Assembly (NCBI RefSeq): GCF_038502225.1
Contig: NC_091298.1
Span: 45,306,957 to 45,370,956 of the forward strand
DNA length: 64,000 nt
From: Cherax quadricarinatus
Taxonomy: Eukaryota; Arthropoda; Malacostraca; Decapoda; Parastacidae
Reading direction: 5' to 3'
Below the pieces are notes generated by a model that was not told the origin of the DNA, ran no database searches, and saw nothing but the letters and a program-made list of their open reading frames with translations. The position numbers and the translations under genes were made by a program. Shown here one piece after another: positions 46,456 to 59,400 of the stretch (position 1 is its first letter; the number at the start of each line of letters is the position of its first letter).

Positions 46456-47104
46456 GTTGTAGCTCTGTTACGACTTAATCTTCACCGTAACAATAGGGGC
46501 ACAAATAACTCCATTTTTTGTTAGTTTTATTTTATTACCAATCATTTAGCTTCATTGGTATTTGGTTAGTGAATTAAAATAACCACAAGCAATTATAAAT
46601 GAAACACTATACAGCAAGAAAGCCAATCTTACGTTCAAATTCTCATTAACAGAGTATGATACAATAATTTCAATTAATAATCTACTAATCTCACCATTTA
46701 ACTTTTTTAGAAAGGTCTGAGGTAACGAAATATTTATCTTTCATAAGTGACATGAATTACCAGACTTTAGGAAACTAATGGCAAAGGCAAGACAATAGAC
46801 TTGGTTTAAAGTTTTAGTTTAAGCTAGGAGCTTTGTGTTGAAGACCCGTACCGAGTCAGAGCTAGGAGCTGACTCTCTCACTCAACTACTTCATAGTATG
46901 ACTTCAGCTCGGCCAGAAGGCGACGCGTGGCGTCAATTCTAGAACCACCAATTGGTCACTACAGTAGTGGTTACACATTCGTAATACCTAACCTAATAGT
47001 ATAATATTACAGTTATAATAATGGTTCGCGATATATTATTACAGAACTTATTTTAACCAGGCCTTTTATTTTTGTATATAATGGAGTGAAGTAGGGGCGC
47101 GTAA
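46456..47104. other. unique A/T-rich DNA upstream of the fucosidase gene
   Basis: No ORF or repeat unit is convincing in about 650 bases. It may contain distal promoter sequence of the gene that starts near 47430, but no specific site can be named. Confidence 0.5.
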
Positions 47105-47175
47105 CAAGCTCCTGGGTGTAGTTTTCCTAGTACCTGGGTGTAGTTGTCGTAGTTCCTGGGTGTAGTGGTGGAAGT
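47105..47175. repeat. outlying copies of the 22-bp satellite
   Basis: Three units with CCTGGGTGTAG occur here, 650 bp beyond the main array's end and next to the 18-bp minisatellite. Confidence 0.85.
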
Positions 47176-47189
47176 ACCTTGCTGTAAGA

Positions 47190-47385
47190 TTGGAGGTGGT
47201 GCCAGTGAGTGATGGAAGTGTTGCCAGTAATGGAGGTAGTGCCAGTAATGGAGGTGGTGCCAGTGAGTAATGGAGGTGGTGCCAGTAATGGAGGTGGTGC
47301 CAGTAATGGAGGTGGTGCCAGTAATGGAGGTGGTGCCAGTAATGGAGGTGGTGCCAGTAATGGAGGTGGTGCCAGTGAGTAATGG
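47190..47385. repeat. 18-bp minisatellite touching the fucosidase promoter
   Basis: About ten units of GGTGGTGCCAGTAATGGA, with spaced variants containing GTGAGTAATGG. The array stops about 12 bp before the TATA box at 47397. Confidence 0.95.
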
Positions 47386-47396
47386 TCATTGGTACA

Positions 47397-47430
47397 TATA
47401 TAAAGATGATAGATGCCTCAGAAGCCGCAG
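47397..47430 (+). promoter_or_regulatory. TATA-box core promoter of the fucosidase gene
   Basis: TATATAAA lies at 47397-47404. A start about 30 nt downstream would fall at the CAGT near 47428-47431, which resembles the arthropod initiator. That leaves only about 20 nt of 5' UTR before the ATG at 47451. The site is predicted from sequence alone. Confidence 0.6.
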
Positions 47431-47450
47431 TATCTGTCAGCAGAGCAAGC

Positions 47451-47493
47451 ATGACTCGTCTCGTGTTCATTGTGGCAAGCCTGGCTCTCCTTG
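47451..47493 (+). CDS. Fuca: fucosidase exon 1 (signal peptide)
   Basis: Encodes [15 protein letters not shown], a clear secretion signal (basic start, hydrophobic core), plus one base of the next codon. The donor is G|GTATGT at 47494. The exon is too short for a normal ORF scan. It was accepted because it lies 50 bp after a TATA box and joins exon 2 in frame, giving [16 protein letters not shown]. Confidence 0.82.
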
Positions 47494-50400
47494 GTATGTA
47501 GTCAAGATTTCTTTGTGCACTGCCTATGATCAGTGTGTGTTCTATTGCTAAACAGTTTGTGTACAGCCTTTGATCTGTGTTCTGTTGCTAAACAGTTTGT
47601 GTACTACCTGTGATCTGCGTTCTGTTGCTAAACAGTTTGTGTACAGCCTGTGATCTGTGTGTTCTGTTGCTAAACAGTTTGTGTACTGCCTGTGAGCTGT
47701 GTGTGTTCTGTTGCTAAACAGTTTGTGTACAGCCTGTGAGCTGTGTGTGTTCTGTTGCTAAACAGTTTGTGTACAGCCTGTGAGCTGTGTGTGTTCTGTT
47801 GCTAAACAGTTTGTGTACAGCCTGTGAGCTGTGTGTGTTCTGTTGCTAAACAGTTTGTGTACTGATGGTGATGAGTATATTGTACTGGCCTGCCTCATGT
47901 TCATTATATACATATTCAATAACAACACTGTGACTAGCCGAGGGCTAAAACTTGTGTTGATTTGGCCTGCCTCATGGTCAGCGAAAATTCCACGAAGCTC
48001 TAACCCACAGGACCACCCAATCCTACAAAGATCACGCAACCAGCAGAGCTAGGTGTTGTACTGTGATCCGAGGACATACGATGGTACTCACCTATTTGTG
48101 GTTGCAGGGGTCGAGTCATAGCTCCTGGCCCCGCCTCTTCGCTGATTGGTACTAGGTTCTCTCTCTCCCTGCCGCATGAGCTTTATCATACCTCGCCTTA
48201 AAACTATGTATGGTTCCCGCCTCCACTACGTCACTTTCTATGCTATTCCACGACCTGACTACTCTATGACTGAAGAAATACTTCCTAACATCCCTTTGAT
48301 TCATCTGAGTCTTCAACTTCCAATTGTGACCTTTTGTGTCTGTGTCCCTTCTCTGGAACATCCCGTCCTTTTCTGTTATGCGCAGCATTTTATATGTCGT
48401 TATCATGTCTCCCCTGACCCTCCCGTCCTCCAGTGTCGTCAGGCCGATTTCCCTCAACCTTTCTTCGTAGGACAATCCCCGTAGCTCTGGGACTAGTCTT
48501 ATTGCAAACCTTTGCACTTTCTCTAATTTCCTGACGTGCTTGACTAGGTGTGGGTTCCAAACTGGTGCTGCATACTCCAGTATGGACCTGACGTAAATGG
48601 TATACAGAGTCTTGAACGAATCCTTACTGAGGTATCGGAACGCTATCCGTGGTGTGGGTGCCGCAGAGCTAATTTCATTCTATTGACCGTTTTATGTATA
48701 CTTGCTAGTCGCAGTGTTGTTAGTGATTAAATACCACTCATTCGTGGTTACAATGATATATACTGCTAGTGGAGGCTAGTACACCAAACTGCTAGTGGAG
48801 GCTAGTACACCAAACTGCTAGTGGAGGCTAGTACACCAAACTGCTAGTGGAGGCTAGTACACCAAACTGCTAGTGGAGGCTAGTACACCAAACTGCTAGT
48901 GGAGGCTAGTACACCAAACTGCTAGTGGAGGCTAGTACACCAAACTGCTAGTGGAGGCTAGTACACCAAACTGCTAGTGGAGGCTAGTACACCAAACTGC
49001 TAGTGGAGGCTAGTACACCAAACTGCTAGTGGAGGCTAGTACACCAAACTGCTAGTGGAGGCTAGTACACCAAACTGCTAGTGGAGGCTAGTACACCAAA
49101 CTGCTAGTGGAGGCTAGTACACCAAACTGCTAGTGGAGGCTAGTACACCAAACTGCTAGTGGAGGCTAGTACACCAAACTGCTAGTGGAGGCTAGTACAC
49201 CAAACTGCTAGTGGAGGCTAGTACACCAAACTGCTAGTGGAGGCTAGTACACCAAACTGGGCTAGTACACCTACCTGCTAGTGGAGGCTAGTACACCAAA
49301 CTGCTAGTGGAGGCTAGTACACCAAACTGCTAGTGGAGGCTAGTACACCAAACTGCTAGTGGAGGCTAGTACACCAAACTGCTAGTGGAGGCTAGTACAC
49401 CAAACTGCTAGTGGAGGCTAGTACACCAAACTGCTAGTGGAGGCTAGTACACCAAACTGCTAGTGGAGGCTAGTACACCAAACTGCTAGTGGAGGCTAGT
49501 ACACCAAACTGCTAGTGGAGGCTAGTACACCAAACTGCTAGTGGAGGCTAGTACACCAAACTGCTAGTGGAGGCTAGTACACCAAACTGCTAGTGGAGGC
49601 TAGTACACCAAACTGCTAGTGGAGGCTAGTACACCAAACTGCTAGTGGAGGCTAGTACACCAAACTGCTAGTGGAGGCTAGTACACCAAACTGCTAGTGG
49701 AGGCTAGTACACCAAACTGCTAGTGGAGGCTAGTACACCAAACTGCTAGTGGAGGCTAGTACACCAAACTGCTAGTGGAGGCTAGTACACCAAACTGCTA
49801 GTGGAGGCTAGTACACCAAACTGCTAGTGGAGGCTAGTACACCAAACTGCTAGTGGAGGCTAGTACACCAAACTGCTAGTGGAGGCTAGTACACCAAACT
49901 GCTAGTGGAGGCTAGTACACCAAACTGCTAGTGGAGGCTAGTACACCAAACTGCTAGTGGAGGCTAGTACACCAAACTGCTAGTGGAGGCTAGTACACCA
50001 AACTGCTAGTGGAGGCTAGTACACCAAACTGCTAGTGGAGGCTAGTACACCAAACTGCTAGTGGAGGCTAGTACACCAAACTGCTAGTGGAGGCTAGTAC
50101 ACCAAACTGCTAGTGGAGGCTAGTACACCAAACTGCTAGTGGAGGCTAGTACACCAAACTGCTAGTGGAGGCTAGTACACCAAACTGGGAGTAGAACGAA
50201 TAATCAGAAAAAGTTTTTCGTCATAAATCAGCAGAAATTAATCTGAACATATATAAATTTTATGTTAAATAATATTAAATAAATTTAAACTGATCCATAA
50301 TATATGTAGAAAGATATAGGTAAAAAAAATAAGTTACATTAAGTTAGGTTAAGTTAGGTGTTAAAGTTACGTTTTGACTAAATATATTTTGTTTTCACAG

Positions 50401-53400
50401 CATTATCAGTGAGAAAATATATATATATCAATTTGTATAAATTTTGAGGGGAATAGTCCTATTTTTCAAGGAGATCGGGTAATTAGGCCGAACTAATGAA
50501 GGCAGATGTTGTGGCAGTGAGTTATTAGGTAGTGTGTCATCATCTTGCTTCACACAACAAACAAACTTTTATTAATTTGTATAATAAACTACAACGTTTC
50601 TGTTTCATGAGTTTTGCGGAATTTTCTTAACCCGTCGTTCAAGTGTAGCTGAAGTGATGTCATGATGATAGCACTAGTAACTAACCGTCGTTCAAGTGTA
50701 GCTGAAGTGATGTCATGATGATAGCACTAGTAACTAACCGTCGTTCAAGTGTAGCTGAAGTGATGTCATGATGATAGCACTAGTAACTAACCGTCGTTCA
50801 AGTGTAGCTGAAGTGATGTCATGATGATAGCACTAGTAACTAACCGTCGTTCAAGTGTAGCTGAAGTGATGTCATGATGATAGCACTAGTAACTAACCGC
50901 CGTTCAAGTGTAGCTGAAGTGATGTCATGATAGCACTAGTAACTACCCGCCGTTCAAGTGTAGCTGAAGTGATGTCATGATAGCACTAGTAACTAACCGT
51001 CGTTCAAGTGTAGCTGAAGTGATGTCATGATAGCACTAGTAACTAACCGTCGTTCAAGTGTAGCTGAAGTGATGTCATGATAGCACTAGTAACTAACCGC
51101 CGTTCAAGTGTAGCTGAAGTGATGTCATGATAGCACTAGTAACTAACCGTCGTTCAAGTGTAGCTGAAGTGATGTCATGATAGCACTAGTAACTAACCGT
51201 CGTTCAAGTGTAGCTGAAGTGATGTCATGATAGCACTAGTAACTAACCGTCGTTCAAGTGTAGCTGAAGTGATGTCATGATAGCACTAGTAACTAACCGT
51301 CGTTCAAGTGTAGCTGAAGTGATGTCATGATAGCACTAGTAACTAACCGTCGTTCAAGTGTAGCTGAAGTGATGTCATGATAGCACTAGTAACTAACCGT
51401 CGTTCAAGTGTAGCTGAAGTGATGTCATGATAGCACTAGTAACTAACCGTCGTTCAAGTGTAGCTGAAGTGATGTCATGATGATAGCACTAGTAACTAAC
51501 CGTCGTTCAAGTGTAGCTGAAGTGATGTCATGATAGCACTAGTAACTAACCGTCGTTCAAGTGTAGCTGAAGTGATATCATGATGATAGCACTAGTAACT
51601 AACCGTCGTTCAAGTGTAGCTGAAGTGATATCATGATGATAGCACTAGTAACTAACCGGCGTTCAAGTGTAGCTGAAGTGATGTCATGATAGCACTAGTA
51701 ACTAACCGTCGTTCAAGTGTAGCTGAAGTGATGTCATGATGATAGCACTAGTAACTAACCGTCGTTCAAGTGTAGCTGAAGTGATATCATGATAGCACTA
51801 GTAACTAACCGTCGTTCAAGTGTAGCTGAAGTGATGTCATGATAGCACTAGTAACTAACCGTCGTTCAAGTGTAGCTGAAGTGATGTCATGATAGCACTA
51901 GTAACTAACCGCCGTTCAAGTGTAGCTGAAGTGATGTCATGATAGCACTAGTAACTAACCGCCGTTCAAGTGTAGCTGAAGTGATATCATGATAGCACTA
52001 GTAACTAACCGTCGTTCAAGTGTAGCTGAAGTGATGTCATGATAGCACTAGTAACTAACCGTCGTTCAAGTGTAGCTGAAGTAATGTCATGATAGCACTA
52101 GTAACTAACCGCCTTTCAAGTGTAGCTGAAGTGATGTCATGATAGCACTAGTAACTAACCGCCGTTCAAGTGTAGCTGAAGTGATGTCATGATGACAGCA
52201 CTAGTAACTAACCGCCTTTCAAGTGTAGCTGAAGTGATGTCATGATAGCACTGGTAACTAACCGTCGTTCAAGTGTAGCTGAAGTGATGTCATGATAGCA
52301 CTAGTAACTAACCGTCGTTCAAGTGTAGCTGAAGTGATGTCATGATGATAGCACTAGTAACTAACCGCCGTTCAAGTGTAGCTGAAGTGATGTCATGATA
52401 GCACTAGTAACTAACCGTCGTTCAAGTGTAGCTGAAGTGATGTCATGATAGCACTAGTAACTAACCGTCGTTCAAGTGTAGCTGAAGTGATGTCATGATA
52501 ACACTAGTAACTAACCGTCGTTCAAGTGTAGCTGAAGTGATGTCATGATAGCACTAGTAACTAACCGTCGTTCAAGTGTAGCTGAAGTGATGTCATGATA
52601 GCACTAGTAACTAACCGTCGTGCAAGTGTAGCTGAAGTGATGTCATGATGATAGCACTAGTAACTAACCGTCGTTCAAGTGTAGCTGCAGTGATGTCATG
52701 ATGATAGCACTAGTAATTAACCGTCGTGCAAGTGTAGCTGAAGTGATGTCATGATAGCACTAGTAACTAACCGTCGTTCAAGTGTAGCTGAAGTGATGTC
52801 ATGATAGCACTAGTAACTAACCGTCGTTTAAGTGTAGCTGAAGTGATGTCATGATGATAGCACTAGTAACTAACCGTCGTTCAAGTGTAGCTGAAGTGAT
52901 GTTATGATAGCACTAGTAACTAGCCGTCGTTCAAGTGTAGCTGAAGTGATGTCATGATAGCACTAGTAACTAACCGTCGAGCAAGTGTAGCTGAAGTGAT
53001 GTCATAGCACTAGTAACTAACCGTCGTTCAAGTGTAGCTGAAGTGATGTCATGATAGCACTAGTAACTAACCGTCGAGCAAGTGTAGCTGAAGTGATGTC
53101 ATGAGAGCACTAGTAACTAACCGTCGTTCAAGTGTAGCTGAAGTGATGTCATGATAGCACTAGTAACTAACCGCCGTTCAAGTGTAGCTGAAGTGATGTC
53201 ATAGCACTAGTAACTAACCGCCGTTCAAGTGTAGCTGAAGTGATGTCATGATGACAGCACTAGTAACTAACCGTCGTGCAAGTGTAGCTGAAGTGATGTC
53301 ATGATGACAGCACTAGTAAGTAACTAGTAACTAACTAGTAACTTCTGTGGAAAATTTCAGACTGATTCAAGGATCCGTTAGTTACTTACCTTCTTAGTTA

Positions 53401-56400
53401 CCTTCTTAGTTACTTACCTTCTTAGTTACTTACCTTCTTGGTTACTTACCTTCTTGGTTACTTACTTTCTTGGTTACTTCTTGGTTACTTAGCTTCTTGG
53501 TTACTTACCTTCTTGCGTACCTTCTTAGTTACCTTCTTAGTTACTTACCTTCTTAGTTACCTTCTTAGTTGCTTACCTTCTTAGTTACTTTCTTAGTTAC
53601 CTTCTTCTATTCATGGCTGAATGGCTGACTTAATTTAGTGTATATTTTTGACACGCTTAGTCGTGAGAGATTAATGTCAGTAAATACCACGGTACTGTGT
53701 CGCTTCCTTTCAAACACTTGACAAGTGTCATTGACAGGGCTGGCTAACACACAATACCAACCAACTTGGGAGTCCCTGGACACGAGGCCGCTACCCACTT
53801 GGTACGACGGGGCCAAGATTGGTATCTTCATCCATTGGGGCGTATTTTCTGTGCCTTCCTTTGGTTCCGAGTGGTTCTGGGAGAACTGGCAAGGTAAGCT
53901 TATTATTTTCATTTTGAAGAGCAAGGCAGGGAATAAACTAGTACTGCACGATGTAATAATATCAGATTTGTTTCAGCCGGCAGATGGATCCTCAGTATCA
54001 CATAACCACAGTTCCATTTACTTAACCCAGGCAAGAAGTGTATCTCAAAACTCTCAATAGGCCTAGGAGGTGCAACTCAAAATTCTCAACAGAGCCTTAG
54101 GCTACTACTTAACCCTCTCTGAGATCAAAGAATTCACCTAGCTCAAGAGTTTTGGATGTATCAACTCAGTAACCCAAATATTTGGGCGTTGACCCCCGGA
54201 ACTCTCTCCAGGTAAACTCCAGGTAATACCTGCCCACCACCTGTACATAACACACTAAAGACACAGGAGCAGTATGTCAACACCATGATACTCAGGACTG
54301 TTTAAGACGTGCTCCTTTATTTTGGTGACTGGCTCTTTATCCAGGGAATCAGATACTTTTTTGCTTTGGATAAAATCTGATTATCTTCCGTTCCTATAGT
54401 GCTCCCCCCCCCCCCCGAGTTTAAAAATAATAAGCTGAAAATTCGCCTGGATAAGTATAGCAATGAGTGTGAGGTGGTTAGTGTTACTGAAGGGTAACAG
54501 GTTGCCAACAGTGAGGAGCAGATTGGCAGCTGTTACAAATGGGTGGAAGTTTGTAATAAATGAAGAAACATCAAAGTGAGGAAGGTTAAAAGAGAACAGT
54601 TGAAGGTAGGAAATTGCTTCTTTGTTCTCCAGGCCGAATGTACTTCATTAGTCATTAAGGTTAAAGGTACCACTAACTCCTCTGCTACTAAAGGTAAGAA
54701 TATCCTTGTGGTCGATGACTCTCAGGCAATATATATTAACTGTGCTTTCTGTAACAGAGATAAGAAGGTGAGGCAGAGGGTGTGTTTCCCAGGAGCTGCT
54801 GTTGATGACAGTTAACTGGTTGTATCATGTTAGGTAATGAAAACAAGCCCATTATCCGCCCCAGTACTGGTGGAGACTATATCAGGAGACAGTAGCTGCT
54901 AGATAAGTACAGGTCAATTATAGATTTAATTTGGTCTAAGGGATTGGTGGGTCCCGATCATATGTAACATCTCACCTAGAAGGAGAGTGGGCAATGAATG
55001 GATGGTTATCTAGGGCAAATGGTGTAAACTGCAATCCCATTCATTGACAACTGGGGCAGTTTCTATGGCAAACATGATATGTATGCAAGGCATGAAGTAT
55101 ATATATCTGGGCAGGAGTTAGTTTAATGTTTATTATGCACCCCATACCCATCCTGTGGGCAGTAGTCAAAAGATTACAAAGGTACATAATGGGTCCAGTG
55201 ACTGGACCCCAAAGTTATGATAGCCGAACTAGTTACAAAGGTAATGAACTCCAGGTAGATCTGATCACAATCATGGCAAGTTACAGAGGTAATGAATCAG
55301 CCTCACTCCTATACATGGTTACAATCATGAACAAATTACAAAGTAATGAACCACTGATACGTCCACACCTGGTCACAATTGTAATGAGTTATAAATACAA
55401 ATATTAAGTGGATCATGCACCCACACTAGCGCGCGGTAATGTTAGCTAACTCTGTCGACAGGGCCATTGTTGAGTTGCTTAGGACTTTAAACTGACAGAA
55501 GATAGAGGTATGGGTGTGTGGGGGTAACACAGGTTGCAGCATGAGGGATGAAAGCAACACATATTACCAGGATACTTCAGGGATGTATTTAAAAGACATT
55601 ATTCTTCATATAGTTACTAATAAAGGCAATGCAACTGGTCAACAGAGACAACAGAGGATTTGCTATACTAATAGAAGGAGTGCACAAAAATTAGATGAGC
55701 TAAGATTAATCGCATGCGTAGGAAACAGATATTATTGTTATAACAGAGACCTGGTTCAACCTGGCCACCAGGCCACGGTGCCCCGTGGCCTGGCGGCTAA
55801 AGTTCTCACCTCACACGGCAAGAGTCCGGGTTCGATTCCCATAGAGGGCAGAAACATTGGGCGTGTTTCCTTACACCTGTTGTCTATGTTCACCCATCAG
55901 TGTAAAATGGGTACCTGTGTGTTAGTCGACTGGTGTGGGTCGCATCCTGGGACAAAACTGACCTAATTTTCCCGAAATGCTCAGCATAAAAAGTTATTTT
56001 CTATGTAGTAGTATGTCATTGATGTCAGCTAGGACTGTATACCTTGTGCATGTACTTGTAGAAATAGATATTATTATTGAGAAATGCCTTCTGAATGCAC
56101 AAACAAGGCTATTAATTATTTCACGCCGATATAGTTAATAAAAATGGTGGTGGAGTGGCGATGTATGTCAGAGACAATTTAAATTGTTGCGTTAGACAAA
56201 ATATAATAGAAGCATCGGACACAATCTGTTTAGCTAGTTTCTGAAGAGACGTGAAAAACTAATCTTGGGTGTGATTTACAGGCCCCCAAAACTTGATAGG
56301 GAATGCAGTAAACTTCTGTTGGAGAAAACTCATGTTACCGAGAGATTTTAACTTTAGACACATTAATTGGAGTAATCTGACAGGAAATATTATGTCTACA

Positions 56401-59400
56401 ACTTTCTTGATACGATCCAGGATTGCTTTTTAAGAGTCTGTGACAGAACCAACTGGAGGAAACAATCTGCTTGACTTGGTTCTTGCCAACAACGAATCAC
56501 TAATTAATAATCTTGAGGTTAATGATGAGCTTGGGGAAAGTGATCACAAATCGATTTGGTTTAACATATCGTGGAATTACTTTGACTACAACCAAGTCTT
56601 TGTCCCTGACTTAAGCTTGGTCAGTTGCACAGGACTGAGAAATTACACGTGTCAGATAGGTGGTGATGGTTGCCAATAAGACATTTTTCAAACCATAGTT
56701 CAAGCTTCCCATACTACTTGTGTTCCAAACAGGAAAATTAGATAGAGCAAAAATGACTCTAAATAAATAAACAATGGATTAAAGCATCTTATAGGTCAAA
56801 AGAGAAGCCTTTACAGGGGAATCAAAAGTGGTATTTAAGGTATAATTATATTCAATTAAAGAGTAATAATTTGACAATTAACCCAAAAGCTTTTTTTTTT
56901 TTTCAGGTATACAGGAGAGAGATTAGGGACAAGATAGACTGACACAACAGCTGTTCGAGTCAGCTCACTGACAGTCATCAATAAATGTGCAGAAGCTTTA
57001 ATTACTTCCTGCTGTATAGTCCTTGTGGCTTAGCGCTTCTTTTTGATTATAATAATTTAATTACTTCCTCTCAGATTTATGTAGAAGACACTAGCCTGCT
57101 GCAGTGCTCCTTCCTGAGCGTGTGAGTTGGACATACCTAGCACGGGCCAGCAGCAGTGTTCCTTCATTTTTATATTTTTAAATAGGTGTTTTGTCAGTTT
57201 TAAACTGTCATGGCTTAAAAGTTTAAAGAATGATAATTATACAAGTAACTTATGAGTGATAAATGTTGAAGTGTACATATAAACATTTAAAAATATACTT
57301 AAAGTGTTATAAATAATGCAAAGATGACATTACAAAAACATCTGAAGATTCTTGACACAAACCCGTTACTTATATCAATGTTGTATATTTACTGTTGATC
57401 AGGAGAGGCTTTCTAAAGTTATTATGATACAACCACACTTGTCAGTCTATAAAATGAATCAGGAAGGATCAATATATACAAATATTAGCATAAACCTGAC
57501 TATAGTTATGCTGTTAAAAAATCGTATGAGGCTTTGTTTAGTTAAATACGGCAGCTTGTGAGGGATAATAACTAAGGTAGTTACTTCAGGTTAATCTCCG
57601 AGTGATACACAATAGACAGATATAACTTGGTCACTATATAATGCCAGGAAGTTATTCCCGTATCCTGTAAGCTCAACCCCGTCTACTTCGATGTAAGAGA
57701 GAAAGGAATAGTACAGAGTGCGGTTATTGCACGAATTACATCTTTTTATAAATCTGGAAAATTAAAACATACTCTATCCAATATGAGTGCAAAGATTTTT
57801 TTTGAGAAAAACACATAATTGGTACAAATTTGATGTTGATATAAAGATGCATTCTCGAGTTATTACATTAAAACCAATAATTTCAAGTTTGTAAACTGTG
57901 TTTAAAACTTAACAAGTTTGTGCCAACACAGTATAAATATATAACAATTATTCTTGTTATATATCAACTCATAAAGATTCATAACAAAGAGTATCATGAA
58001 GAAATAAAATAATTACTTTAGCACATTAGTATGTGAGAAATAAATCGACTTTCTTATCTATTCTAATGGTTATAATTATAACCATAATTTTTTAAAGGGA
58101 TGGAGGGGTAAGCCAGTGGAAGGTCTCGGTCAGATGAACAAAAGCTCTAACTGTGGATCATCATATGACTAAGACTCGTGTCAGGAAACACCTGTCTTGT
58201 TTCCTAACGAACCTTGCATAACCTTACCTAATTTAACCTAACCTTACCTAACCTAACCTAACCTAACCTAACCTAATTTTACCTTGCCTTACATACCCTT
58301 ACCTAACCTAACATAACTTAACCTTACCTAACCTTTCCTAACATAACCTAACCTAACTTTACCTTACCTTACCCAACCTTGCCTTGCCTTACCTAACCTA
58401 ACCTAAACTTGCCTTACCCAACCTTGCCTTACCTAACCTTGCCTTACCTAACCTAACCTAAACTTGCCTTACCCAACCTTGCCTTACCTAACCTTGCCTT
58501 ACCTAACCTAACCTAAACTTGCCTTACCCAACCTTGCCTTACCTAACCTTGTCTTACCCAACCTTGCCTTACCTAACCTTGCCTTACCTAACCTAACCTA
58601 AACTTGCCTTACCCAACCTTGCCTTACCTAACCTTGCCTTACCTAACCTAACCTAAACTTGCCTTACCCAACTTTGCCTTACCTAACTTAACCTTACCTA
58701 ACCTAACCTAACCTAACTTTCTTCTAAGTAGGATAGACCAGCTTTAAAAATATAAACTATTATGAGAGAGTCTCTAGTCATGGAAACCAAACTCGGGAAT
58801 GTATATGAAGCCCAGATAAACTTGTGCCAGCCACTCTCGACCTGTCACTAACAATGGTAATTGTTTAAGCTGGTCGAATTAGGCATTTTGAAGGTATAAG
58901 CCAAAACGCAAAATCGTGAGGCGTTCCATATTTTTTTTTTTTTGCCAGATTAACCAGGCTGTGTTGGATATATGTGGCATTGGGCCTCCAGCAGCAACAG
59001 CCTGGTGGACCAGGCAAGCACCAGACGAGCCTGGCCCATGGCCGGGCTCAGAGTGCAGAAACTCTTCAAGCTGTACCTGAGAATAAGTGTTTCCTGACGC
59101 GGGTCTTAGATGATAACCCGCCTTTAGAGCTTTTGGTCATCTTACCGAGTCCTTCCGCTGGCTTACCGGTCCACCCTTTTAAAAATTATGGTCATTTATA
59201 ACCATTTAGTTATAAATTTTATGAATATTTGGTTATCGTCGCAAAATTTCAAGTTTGATAATATATTAAAGTTGGTAAACTGGCTGTTACTCAACAATGT
59301 TAAAATATATTTAACTGAACTGCACCAGTGTTTATACAGTCAAAATTATCAGTATTTTTTTCCAGTAGTTGTAGGGAAAGTAATTTAATATTTGCAAAAT

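Larger units (their letters stand above)
54440..56695 (+). mobile_element. degraded CR1-like LINE with nested insertions
   Basis: Coding traces lie in element order on the plus strand. An esterase-like ORF1 segment is at about 54580-54815. The start of the ORF2 endonuclease is at 55655-55765 ([17 protein letters not shown], resembling the usual YTNARS...DELR). More endonuclease is at 56140-56690 ([45 protein letters not shown]). Two other repeats (55122-55430 and 55783-56078) interrupt it. Many stops are present. It lies in intron 2 of the fucosidase gene. Confidence 0.75.

Noticed and set aside
47270..47551. 93-codon plus frame across the minisatellite into fucosidase exon 1
   Set aside because: It reads the 18-bp minisatellite and then exon 1 in the wrong frame; the correct exon 1 frame starts at 47451.
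48762..53320. CRISPR-like regular direct repeats
   Set aside because: The repeats are head-to-tail with no unique spacers, in a eukaryotic intron; they are ordinary satellite arrays.
55514..55966. 150-codon plus-strand frame
   Set aside because: It crosses from a LINE endonuclease relic into a SINE and is a chance join of two repeats.
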